Of a stretch of 60,356 nucleotides of DNA, positions 53,503-60,356 are shown piece after piece (position 1 is the first letter of the stretch; the number at the start of each line of letters is the position of its first letter). This stretch comes from Gammaproteobacteria bacterium. GTDB lineage: Bacteria > Pseudomonadota > Gammaproteobacteria > Ga0077536. The position numbers and the translations under genes are program-made. Below the pieces are notes generated by a model. It saw nothing but the letters and a program-made list of their open reading frames with translations. It did no database searches and was not told the origin of the DNA. The stretch lies in the NCBI GenBank assembly GCA_019747795.1, contig JAIEQK010000137.1, positions 1 through 60,356 on the forward strand. Direction: 5' to 3'.

Positions 53503-53579
53503 CCCTGTAGGTCGGACTTCAGTCCGACATTCCATTCCAGAGTCCCCAACAATGTCGGACTGAAGTCCGACCTACAGGG
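53503..53579. repeat. REP doublet (REPIN-like inverted repeat)
   Basis: Two 29-base arms, 53503-53531 and 53551-53579, are perfect inverted copies separated by 19 bases. Each arm is itself an imperfect palindrome with core GTCGGACTTCAGTCCGAC and outer CCTGTAG. This structure matches REP/REPIN elements dispersed in proteobacterial genomes and moved by RAYT (Y1) transposases. It lies between divergent genes. Only one doublet occurs in this window. Confidence 0.85.
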
Positions 53580-53683
53580 ATATGGGTTGAGGCGCCACCG
53601 GAGGTTCAAGATGGCGTTCTTCGACGCTCGTTCTGTGCAACAGGCGCTGAGGGCCGAGCCCGCCAGCGACGGCCGGTAGATTG

Positions 53684-53711
53684 TGAAATTTCAGTAATTA
53701 CTGAAATTTCA
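53684..53711. promoter_or_regulatory. Operator-like 28-base perfect palindrome
   Basis: Bases 53684-53711 are a perfect palindrome made of two identical palindromic decamers, TGAAATTTCA, at 53684-53693 and 53702-53711, separated by GTAATTAC. It lies 25 bases before the regulator ATG in strongly AT-rich DNA amid GC-rich surroundings. The symmetry suits two adjacent dimers of a winged-helix regulator such as the GbsR/MarR-type protein encoded next, giving autoregulation and control of cydAB. Confidence 0.75.
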
Positions 53712-53729
53712 GGAACTGGCCGCTATACT
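53701..53729 (+). promoter_or_regulatory. Candidate promoter of the regulator-cydAB operon
   Basis: TATACT at 53724-53729 is a good -10, with CTGAAA at 53701-53706 as -35 at 17-base spacing, inside the palindrome. Transcription would begin near the ATG at 53737, so the message could be leaderless. A bound repressor would block the -35. Confidence 0.5.
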
Positions 53730-53736
53730 GCCCGCC

Positions 53737-54321
53737 ATGAGCGCCATGGACACCCTGCCCGCGGTCAGCCGCGAATTCATTGCCCACTTCGGCGAGATGG
53801 GCAGCCGCTGGGGCATCAACCGCACCGTAGGCCAGATCTACGCCCTGCTCTACCTGTCGCCGCGCGCGCTTAGCGCCGAGGACATCGTCGAGACCCTCGG
53901 CTTCTCGCGCTCGAACGTCAGCATGGGGCTGAAGGAGTTGCAGGCCTGGCGGCTGGTGCGGCTGCGCCACCAGGCCGGCGAGCGCCGCGAGTTCTTCGAG
54001 GCACCGGAGGACGTGTGGGAGATCTTCCGCGTGCTGGCCGAGGAACGCCGCAGGCGCGAGGTCGAACCGACCCTCAGCATGCTGCGCGGCGCGCTGCAGG
54101 AAACGCCTGGCACCGACCAGGAGCGCTACGCGCTCGACCGCATGCGCGCGATGTACGACCTGATCAGCCTGCTCCTGGGCTGGTTCGACGAGGTACAGAA
54201 GCTCTCGCCCGATACGGCGCGCAAGCTGATGGGCATGGGCGCGCTGGTGTCCCGCGCGTTGGACTTCAAGGAACGGGTCGGCGGCGGACGCGCGAAGGCC
54301 GCCAGGCGTCCGTCGACCTGA
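53737..54321 (+). CDS. GbsR/MarR-type transcriptional regulator
   Basis: The 194-residue protein has a winged-helix domain (residues about 25-95: RTVGQIYALLYLSPRALSAEDIVETLGFSRSNVSMGLKELQAWRLV, then the wing RREFFEAP). A helical C-terminal part follows (DLISLLLGWFDEVQKLSPDTARKLM). This is the GbsR-like branch of the MarR superfamily. It is 16 bases before cydA on the same strand and is preceded by the 28-base palindrome. A role in controlling the terminal oxidase is likely; the signal it senses is not visible. ATG 53746 is an alternative start. Confidence 0.9.
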   Translation: MSAMDTLPAVSREFIAHFGEMGSRWGINRTVGQIYALLYLSPRALSAEDIVETLGFSRSNVSMGLKELQAWRLVRLRHQAGERREFFEAPEDVWEIFRVLAEERRRREVEPTLSMLRGALQETPGTDQERYALDRMRAMYDLISLLLGWFDEVQKLSPDTARKLMGMGALVSRALDFKERVGGGRAKAARRPST

Positions 54322-54337
54322 GCGAGGGAGCCCGCCC

Positions 54338-55702
54338 ATGAGCCCCGACGTCCTCCTGCTGTCGCGCCTGCAGTTCGCGGCGAACATCAGCTTTCACATC
54401 CTGTTCCCCACCATCACCATCGCGCTCGGGTGGTACCTGCTGTATTTCCGCCTGCGCCACGTGCAGACCCGCGCGGCGACCTGGGAACAGACCTGCTACT
54501 TCTGGACCAAGGTGTTCGCCTTGAGCTTCGCGCTCGGCGTGGTGTCCGGCATCGTCATGAGCTTCCAGTTCGGCACCAACTGGCCGGGCTTCATGCAACG
54601 CGCCGGCGACATCGCCGGGCCGCTGCTCGGCTACGAAGTGCTGACCGCGTTCTTCCTCGAGGCGAGCTTCCTCGGCATCATGCTGTTCGGCCGCGAGCGA
54701 GTGCCGCCCGCCATGCATCTCGCCGCGACCTTCTTCGTCGCCGCCGGCACCACGCTCTCCGCCTTCTGGATCCTGAGCCTGAATTCCTGGATGCAGACCC
54801 CGGCCGGCTACGAGGTGGTCGACGGGCGCCTGCTGCCGGTGGACTGGTTCGCGATCGTGTTCAACCCGTCGTTTCCCTACCGCTTCGCCCACGTGCTGCT
54901 GGCGTCCTTCCTGACCGCCTCGTTCCTGATCCTCGGACTCAGCGCCTGGCAAGTCCTGAAGCGCGTCGACACCATCGGCACCCACCACGCGCTGCGCGCC
55001 GCACTGGCGGTGGTCGCGGTGGCCGCGCCCCTGCAGGTGTTCGTGGGCGATATGCACGGTCTCAACACGCTCGAGCACCAGCCGGCCAAGATCGCCGCCA
55101 TCGAAGGCATCTGGGAACGGCAGCGCGGCGCGCCGCTGACGCTCTTCGGGCTGCCCGACGAAGCGACCGGCAGCACGCGCTACGCGCTCGAGATCCCGCG
55201 ACTCGCGAGTCTCATCCTGACCCACGACCTGGACGGCGAACTGGCCGGCATCGCTGATTTCCCCGGCGCCCATCCGCCGGTAGCGCCGGTATTCTTCGCG
55301 TTTCGCGTGATGGTCGGCGTGGGCGGCCTGATGCTGCTGGTGGCGGCGCTCGGCGCCTGGCAGGCCTGGCGTCAGCGTGGCAATGCGCGGCTCGCCCTGC
55401 CGCAGTCCTTCCTGTGGTTGCTCGCGGGCATGAGCTTCTCCGGCTGGCTCGCCACGCTCGCCGGCTGGTACGTGACCGAGATCGGCCGCCAGCCCTTCAT
55501 CGTCTACGGCCAGCTGCGCATCGCCGAGGTGGTCACCACCCTGCCCGCGCGCTACGTGGGCTCCACGCTCGCGGCCTACGTGGTGGTGTACGGACTGCTG
55601 CTCATCACCTACGTCGGCGTACTGAAGTACATGGCCGAGCACCCCGCGCAGCGTCCGACCGGCGCCGCCACGGGCGCGGAGTTCGGCAAGGCGGGCGTCT
55701 GA
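54338..55702 (+). CDS. cydA: Cytochrome bd-type quinol oxidase subunit I (short Q-loop)
   Basis: The 454-residue polytopic protein carries the heme-bearing subunit I of a bd-type terminal oxidase, which oxidises ubiquinol and reduces oxygen to water in the inner membrane. His20 in ANISFHILFPT is the N-terminal heme ligand. GYEVLTAFFLEASFLGIMLFG contains the conserved glutamates of the proton path, and GWYVTEIGRQPFIVYGQLR is highly conserved. It is shorter than E. coli CydA, consistent with the short Q-loop, cyanide-insensitive (CioA) type. It follows the regulator by 16 bases. Confidence 0.95.
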   Translation: MSPDVLLLSRLQFAANISFHILFPTITIALGWYLLYFRLRHVQTRAATWEQTCYFWTKVFALSFALGVVSGIVMSFQFGTNWPGFMQRAGDIAGPLLGYEVLTAFFLEASFLGIMLFGRERVPPAMHLAATFFVAAGTTLSAFWILSLNSWMQTPAGYEVVDGRLLPVDWFAIVFNPSFPYRFAHVLLASFLTASFLILGLSAWQVLKRVDTIGTHHALRAALAVVAVAAPLQVFVGDMHGLNTLEHQPAKIAAIEGIWERQRGAPLTLFGLPDEATGSTRYALEIPRLASLILTHDLDGELAGIADFPGAHPPVAPVFFAFRVMVGVGGLMLLVAALGAWQAWRQRGNARLALPQSFLWLLAGMSFSGWLATLAGWYVTEIGRQPFIVYGQLRIAEVVTTLPARYVGSTLAAYVVVYGLLLITYVGVLKYMAEHPAQRPTGAATGAEFGKAGV

Positions 55703-55703
55703 G

Positions 55704-56711
55704 ATGTTCGGCATGACCTGGGCCGAATGGCTGCCGCTCCTGTTCCTCGGCGTGATGGGACTCGCGCTCCTGGTGTACGTGGTGCTGGACGGCTACGACC
55801 TCGGCGTCGGGCTCCTGCTGCCCGCCGCGTCCGACGCCGAGAAGGACACCATGATCGCGAGCATCGGCCCGTTCTGGGACGCCAACGAAACCTGGCTCGT
55901 GCTCGGCGTCGGCGTGCTGCTCGTGGCCTTTCCCATGGCGCACAGCATCGTGCTGCAGGCCTTGTACCTGCCGGTCGCGGTGATGCTCATCGGTCTCATC
56001 CTGCGCGGCGTCGCGTTCGACTTCCGCGTCAAGGCGCCGCCCCGCTACCAGCCGTTCTGGAACCGCGCGTTCTTCGCCGGCTCGCTGCTCGCGGCCTCCG
56101 CCCAGGGCTGGATGCTCGGGCACTACGTCACCGGCTTCGAGTCCGGTGTGCTCGGCCACGCCTTCGCGCTCGGCGTCGCGCTCACCCTGCCGGCCGCCTA
56201 CTGCCTGCTCGGCGCGGGCTGGCTGATCATGAAATGCGAGCGTGACCTGCAGCGTCGCGCGGTCGGCTGGGCGCGACGCTTCCTGTGGCCGATGGCGCTC
56301 GGGCTCGCCGCCATCTCCGTCGCCACGCCGCTGGTCAGCCCCACGGTGGTGGCGAAGTGGTTCACGCTGCCGAACTTCTTCGCGCTCCTGCCGGTGCCGC
56401 TGGTCTCGGCGCTGGCGCTGCTGACAGTGCGCTGGGTGTCCACCCATCCCGCGCTGATCGAGGCGGGTCACGGCTGGCTGGTGTTCGCCGCCACGGTGCT
56501 CATCTTCGTGCTGGCCTTCTTCGGGCTCGCCTACAGCATCTTTCCCAACATCGTCATCGGCCGCATGACGCTGTGGGAAGCCGCCATCGGCACCGCATCT
56601 CTCAACATCGTGTTCGTGGGCGTCGCGCTCACGCTGCCGGTCATCATCGCCTACACCTGCTACATGTACCGCGTGTTCTGGGGCAAGGCACGCGCGCTGA
56701 CCTACGGTTGA
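55704..56711 (+). CDS. cydB: Cytochrome bd-type quinol oxidase subunit II
   Basis: The 335-residue partner of CydA with eight or more hydrophobic helices. YVVLDGYDLGVGLLLP near the start, IGPFWDANETWLVLGVGVLLVAFP and RGVAFDFRVKAPPRYQPFWN are family signatures, as is the C-terminal IVIGRMTLWEAAIGTASLNIVFVGVALTLPVIIAYT. It starts one base after the cydA stop. No CydX/CydZ-like small subunit is seen after it; the next ATG, five bases on, is the antiporter. Confidence 0.95.
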   Translation: MFGMTWAEWLPLLFLGVMGLALLVYVVLDGYDLGVGLLLPAASDAEKDTMIASIGPFWDANETWLVLGVGVLLVAFPMAHSIVLQALYLPVAVMLIGLILRGVAFDFRVKAPPRYQPFWNRAFFAGSLLAASAQGWMLGHYVTGFESGVLGHAFALGVALTLPAAYCLLGAGWLIMKCERDLQRRAVGWARRFLWPMALGLAAISVATPLVSPTVVAKWFTLPNFFALLPVPLVSALALLTVRWVSTHPALIEAGHGWLVFAATVLIFVLAFFGLAYSIFPNIVIGRMTLWEAAIGTASLNIVFVGVALTLPVIIAYTCYMYRVFWGKARALTYG

Positions 56712-56716
56712 GCCGC

Positions 56717-58027
56717 ATGTCTCCCTCGGAGCTGTCGGTGATCTTCTTCCTGCAGATGGCCGTGCTGATCGCGGCCGCGCGGGCGGTCGGCTGGTGTGCT
56801 CGTCGCTTTCTCGGGCAGCCCCAGGTGGTGGGCGAGATGATCGCGGGCGTACTGCTCGGCCCCTCCCTGTTCGGCGCGCTGGCGCCGTCGGCCCAGGCGT
56901 GGCTGTTCCCGGCGGAATCCCGCGGCGTGCTGTTCGTCGTCGCGCAGTGGGGTGTCGGGCTCTACATGTTCCTGGTGGGCCTGGGCTTCGACGTGCGGCA
57001 TTTCCGCGCCAACCTGCCGAGCGCCGCCGCGGTGTCGCTGTCCGGCATCGCCGCGCCGTTCCTGGTCGCCGTGCTGCTGACACCGTGGCTGCTGGCGACC
57101 CCAGGCCTGTTCGTCGCGGGCGTGCCGCTGCCGCAGGCGACGCTCTTCACCGGCGCCTGCATCGCGATCACGGCCTTTCCCATGCTCGCGCGCATCATCC
57201 ACGAGCGCGGCCTCGGCCACTCGCCGCTCGGCACGCTGGCGCTGTCGGCAGGCGCGATGGACGACGCTGGCGCGTGGACGGTGCTGGCCATCGTGCTGGC
57301 CTCGCTCGGCGCGGGCATCGGACTCGCGATCAAGACCATCGTCGGCGGCCTGCTGTTCGTGCTCTTCATGGTCACGGTCGGTGGCCGGCTGCTCGCGCCG
57401 CTCGGTCGCCGCGTCGAACACGTGGGCGCGCTCGAACACGGCGTGCTGGCCGTCGTGCTCGGCGCCTTCATGCTCGCGGCCTTCGCCATGGACGCGCTCG
57501 GTCTGCACGCGGTGTTCGGCGGCTTCGTGCTCGGCACCGCGATGCCGCGCGGGCGACTGGTCACCGAGCTCACGCGGTTACTCGAGCCGCTGACCGTGGT
57601 CGCCCTGCTGCCGGTGTTCTTCTGTTACTCGGGGCTCAATACCAGTCTCAGCCTGGTCGTGGATCCGACGCTGCTCACGATCGCGCTCGTGATCCTCGCC
57701 GCATCGATCCTCGCCAAGGGCGGCGCCTGCTGGGCGGCCGCGCGGCTGTCCGGCCAGGACAACGCCACCGCGCTCGGCATCGGCGCGCTGATGAACGCGC
57801 GCGGGCTCATGGAACTCATCATCATCAACATCGGCCTGCAGCGCGGCATCATCCAGACACCGCTGTTCTCCATGCTGGTACTGATGGCGGTCGCGACGAC
57901 GCTGATGGCCTCGCCGCTCTTCGAGTGGGCCTACGGCCGCGAGGCGCGGGCGCGTGGCGAGCTGGGTGCGCTCAGCAGCGGCGCGCAGCGCGCGCCACAG
58001 GCGGACGCGGTGGAAGACAGCGCTTAG
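56717..58027 (+). CDS. Kef-type (CPA2) cation:proton antiporter
   Basis: A 436-residue transporter with about twelve hydrophobic helices. GQPQVVGEMIAGVLLGPSLFG is the typical CPA2 opening, ITAFPMLARIIHERGL and SAGAMDDAGAWTVLAI include the acidic pair used for cation/proton exchange, and GIGALMNARGLMELIIINIGLQRGI is conserved near the end. It lacks the C-terminal RCK/TrkA-N nucleotide-binding domain of KefB/C, so it is the short form. ATG 56717 is five bases after cydB, implying one operon. Coupling of oxidase and antiporter would help pH or potassium balance. Confidence 0.92.
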   Translation: MSPSELSVIFFLQMAVLIAAARAVGWCARRFLGQPQVVGEMIAGVLLGPSLFGALAPSAQAWLFPAESRGVLFVVAQWGVGLYMFLVGLGFDVRHFRANLPSAAAVSLSGIAAPFLVAVLLTPWLLATPGLFVAGVPLPQATLFTGACIAITAFPMLARIIHERGLGHSPLGTLALSAGAMDDAGAWTVLAIVLASLGAGIGLAIKTIVGGLLFVLFMVTVGGRLLAPLGRRVEHVGALEHGVLAVVLGAFMLAAFAMDALGLHAVFGGFVLGTAMPRGRLVTELTRLLEPLTVVALLPVFFCYSGLNTSLSLVVDPTLLTIALVILAASILAKGGACWAAARLSGQDNATALGIGALMNARGLMELIIINIGLQRGIIQTPLFSMLVLMAVATTLMASPLFEWAYGREARARGELGALSSGAQRAPQADAVEDSA

Positions 58028-58059
58028 CCGCGGCGCCGACCGGTGTGACGCAGGACGTC

Positions 58060-58929
58060 TCAGCCCTCGAGCCGCATCAGGACTTCCTGGGTGTAGCTGC
58101 AGACCAGCTCACCAGCACGTGACCAGACCCGCCCATGCGCCAGCCCGCGGCCATGTTCGGACGTGCCCGGCCACTGCTCGACGAACAGCCAGTCGTTCAG
58201 ATCGAGGCGGCGATGGAACCAGATGGCGTGATCGAGACTGACGAAGGTCATGCCCTGCGCGCCCCATGTGAGTCCTTGCGGCACGAGCAGGCAGTCGGCC
58301 AGCGATTCGTCGCTCTGGTAGGCGAACGCCGCGCGATGCAGGGCCGCGTCGTCGGGCAGCGGCGCGACCGCCCGGATCCAGTGGCGGATGCCGCCGGCGG
58401 CCGACGGACCACGCGGACTCCACGGCGCGTTCACCGGACGCAGATCGATCGCGAGTGGGCGCCGCGCCCACTCCAGCGGCAACGGTGGCGGCTCGAGCGC
58501 ATGCATGAGTTCCGAGTAGCCGGTCAGGCTCTCGGGCGCCGGCAGCGTGGCGAAATCGGCGGGCGGCGCCGCGACCAGCGTGGGACCCGCCGCGCCATCA
58601 CTGAACGAAGCCATGAGTTCCAGCACGTGGCGTCCGTTCTGCCAGGCGCTCACGCGGCGGGTGCTGAACGAGCGTCCGTCGCGCACGCGTTCGACGGCGT
58701 ACTCGTAGGGCACGCCAGGTTGGCCGCCGCGCAGGAAGTACGCATGCAGCGAATGCAGCACGCGCTCGGGCGGGCAACTCGCGCAGGCCGCGGCGGTCGC
58801 CTGGCCGAGCATGTGACCGCCATAGGTGGCATCGACGCCGTCATCCTGCGAACCGAGGCCGCGCCAGCGGTCTGGTCCGATGACCTCGAGGGTCAGGACG
58901 TCGACGAGATGTTGAAGCGCGGCGGACAT
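58060..58929 (-). CDS. tesB: Acyl-CoA thioesterase II
   Basis: The 289-residue double-hotdog enzyme hydrolyses acyl-CoA to free acid and CoA. GGHMLGQATAAACA is the usual N-terminal motif. In the C-terminal half, SLDHAIWFHRRLDLNDWLFVEQ matches E. coli TesB around its catalytic Asp204, and GRGLAHGRVWSRAGELVCSYTQEVLMR includes the conserved glutamine. It converges with the antiporter gene and begins 14 bases after the TPR gene ends, so those two leftward genes may be co-transcribed. Confidence 0.94.
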   Translation of the reverse strand: MSAALQHLVDVLTLEVIGPDRWRGLGSQDDGVDATYGGHMLGQATAAACASCPPERVLHSLHAYFLRGGQPGVPYEYAVERVRDGRSFSTRRVSAWQNGRHVLELMASFSDGAAGPTLVAAPPADFATLPAPESLTGYSELMHALEPPPLPLEWARRPLAIDLRPVNAPWSPRGPSAAGGIRHWIRAVAPLPDDAALHRAAFAYQSDESLADCLLVPQGLTWGAQGMTFVSLDHAIWFHRRLDLNDWLFVEQWPGTSEHGRGLAHGRVWSRAGELVCSYTQEVLMRLEG

Positions 58930-58943
58930 CGGTCAGGCGCCTC

Positions 58944-60356
58944 TCAAGATTGCGCGGCCACCGCCACCGCGGCGTCCGGCTTGACGTCCTCGAGCTTGAT
59001 GTCGGCGCGCTTCCACGCCTTGACGAAGCGCTGCTGGACGGCTTCCGCAAGCGCGTCCTTGTGCTGCGTGCGCAGCGCCTGCGCGAGCGTGTGCAGCGCC
59101 CAGCCGTTCTCCGGATGCTCGGCGAGATCCCGCCACAGCACCGTCTCGGCCTCCGCCGCGCGACCGGACTGGAGCAGCACGCGCGCGAGCGCGTGGCGCG
59201 GCGGATAGGCCCATTCGGACGGCTCGGTGTAGACCAGCGCATCCTCGCGCCGCACCGCGAGTTCGAGCGCGGCGATGGCCGCGTCGTAGCGCCCCTCGGC
59301 CGCCGCCAGCAGACCGGCGAGCACCGGCTGCCCGACACCCAGGATGGCACCGGCGGTGTTCGGCGAGAACAACGGCTGCTTCAGGCTGTCGGCCTTCATC
59401 AGCGTGTCCAGCGCCGCGAGCTCACGCTTCGCATCGACGAGCTTGCCGGTGGCGACCAAGGCTTCGCCGCGTCCGTAGTGCCAGGCGCCGGTCAGGAAGT
59501 CGCTGCTCGCCGGCGGTGCCGGCTCCTTCAGCATCTCTTCCCAGCGACCGAAGCGCACCAGCGTCCAGTAGGGCACGACGCGGAAGCCAGCCAGCATCGG
59601 CATGCTGGCCAGCGTCGCGTCATCGATCTTGGCGGCCACCTTGCGCGCGGCCGTGAGCGCCTGCGCCTGCTGCCCGTCGAACATCGCCGCGAACCACAGG
59701 AAGTGGATGTTGTGCGGGTAGTAGGCCATCGGGTAGAGGCCCTGCGCGCGACACTGGGTGATGTAGTCCTCGTCCGCCGCCACCGCGAGTTCGTTGCTGC
59801 GCATCGCATCGGCATAGCGACCGACGCGCTGGTAGATGTGCGAGGGCATGTGCACCATGTGACCGGCGGCCGGCATGAGCGTCAGCAGCGTGTCCGCGGA
59901 GCGCTCGGCGCGACCTGCCTGCGCGGTCGGCTCGAGCAGGTGTATGTGCATATGGAGCGCGCCCGGGTGCCGGGGGTTGCGCGCCAGCACGCGCTCGGTC
60001 AGGGCGACTATTTCGGCGGTGCCCTCGTGCGGCGTGCCGTCCGGCATCCAGTAGCCCCAGGGGCGCAGGTCCATCATCGATTCGACGTACAGCACGGCGA
60101 TGTCGTCGTCCTCGGGGAAGCGCTGCCAGACGTCGTGCATCGCACGCGCGTAGGCCTGGTCGTTGGCCCTGCGCGCGGCGGCATCGCCTGAATAGCGCGC
60201 CAGGAGCGCGTCGATCAGCGCCTGCTCGCGCGGCGTCGCGCCCGCCGCGAGCGACTTCGCCTTGCGCGCCATCTCCTGCGCGTGGGGCTCTTCGTTCGGC
60301 TGCATCATGGCGTTGATGTTCGGGCCCAGCACCAGCGCCTGGCCCCAGTAGGCCAT
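58944..60356 (-). CDS. TPR-repeat protein, N-terminus outside the window
   Basis: At least 470 residues; the frame is open at the window edge and the first codon seen, ATG at 60356, is probably internal because relatives have an N-terminal extension before CAMAYWGQAL. The protein is alpha-helical with TPR-like pairs (NPRHPGALHMHIHLLEPT, LAGLLAAAEGRYDAAIAALELAV, LARVLLQSGRAAEAETVLWRDLAEHPENGWALHTLAQAL). AAGHMVHMPSHIYQRVGRY is a conserved signature of this family of large TPR proteins in Proteobacteria. Function unknown. No signal peptide can be judged from the part seen. Confidence 0.88.
   Translation of the reverse strand: MAYWGQALVLGPNINAMMQPNEEPHAQEMARKAKSLAAGATPREQALIDALLARYSGDAAARRANDQAYARAMHDVWQRFPEDDDIAVLYVESMMDLRPWGYWMPDGTPHEGTAEIVALTERVLARNPRHPGALHMHIHLLEPTAQAGRAERSADTLLTLMPAAGHMVHMPSHIYQRVGRYADAMRSNELAVAADEDYITQCRAQGLYPMAYYPHNIHFLWFAAMFDGQQAQALTAARKVAAKIDDATLASMPMLAGFRVVPYWTLVRFGRWEEMLKEPAPPASSDFLTGAWHYGRGEALVATGKLVDAKRELAALDTLMKADSLKQPLFSPNTAGAILGVGQPVLAGLLAAAEGRYDAAIAALELAVRREDALVYTEPSEWAYPPRHALARVLLQSGRAAEAETVLWRDLAEHPENGWALHTLAQALRTQHKDALAEAVQQRFVKAWKRADIKLEDVKPDAAVAVAAQS

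Noticed and set aside
53503-53579. The inverted repeat as a CRISPR or an intrinsic terminator
   Set aside because: There is a single doublet with no spacers, it lies between divergent genes rather than at gene ends, and the core is typical of REP elements.
56794-58122. A 442-codon + frame overlapping the antiporter, and a 413-codon + frame at 58950-60191
   Set aside because: Out-of-frame translations full of Arg/Pro/Ala over well-supported genes (the antiporter and the TPR protein).

Overview
This 60 kb window looks like chromosomal DNA of a GC-rich Proteobacterium, probably a gammaproteobacterium. That guess rests on a REP-type inverted repeat, an E. coli-like AlkB, a TesB thioesterase, a cyanide-insensitive-type cytochrome bd oxidase, and PEP-CTERM/exosortase sorting proteins. 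The species cannot be named from the sequence. No rRNA, tRNA or CRISPR array was seen.

Region A (about 0.2-24.3 kb) is a cell-surface glycan or glycolipid locus fused to a fatty-acyl activation pathway. Its codon use looks less GC-biased than the rest. The glycan part has two family 2 glycosyltransferases, a glucose-1-phosphate cytidylyltransferase, a sugar SDR, a DegT/DnrJ aminotransferase, a Wzz-like chain-length protein coupled to two tiny membrane proteins, a secreted GH39-like hydrolase, and a carbamoyltransferase with its DUF5989 and SxtJ-like partners plus an SGNH protein. The lipid part has two fatty-acyl-AMP ligases on diverging arms, two adjacent membrane desaturases, a free acyl carrier protein, a type II thioesterase and a 4'-phosphopantetheinyl transferase. 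There is no ketosynthase or NRPS module. My reading is that an ACP-bound, unusually unsaturated acyl chain is made here and attached to a carbamoylated, amino-sugar-containing glycan.

Region B (about 24.3-43.3 kb) begins after a gene-poor kilobase and has a stronger G/C-ending codon bias. It holds a DUF1800/DUF1501 pair, an RTX protein, a sugar-transfer-associated ATP-grasp protein, and a PEP-synthase-like gene whose C-terminal phosphohistidine domain has visibly decayed. Next comes a translationally coupled cassette of a subtilisin-like protease with a C-terminal sorting tail, a short exosortase and a membrane partner. AlkB, an IS256 transposase remnant, a canonical PEP-CTERM protein and a glycerophosphodiesterase follow.

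Region C (about 43.3-53.4 kb) is a set of oxidoreductases and CoA-type enzymes: CmcJ-like protein, two SDRs, GST, CaiB-type CoA-transferase, zinc-free MDR reductase, Baeyer-Villiger-type monooxygenase, CBS-domain protein and a lipoprotein alpha/beta hydrolase. It suggests peripheral catabolism or detoxification of hydrophobic compounds.

Region D (53.4-60.4 kb) starts with a REPIN-like repeat and a long perfect palindrome in front of a GbsR/MarR-type regulator. The regulator heads an apparent operon with cydAB and a Kef-type antiporter. A TesB thioesterase and a TPR protein cut by the window edge close the window.
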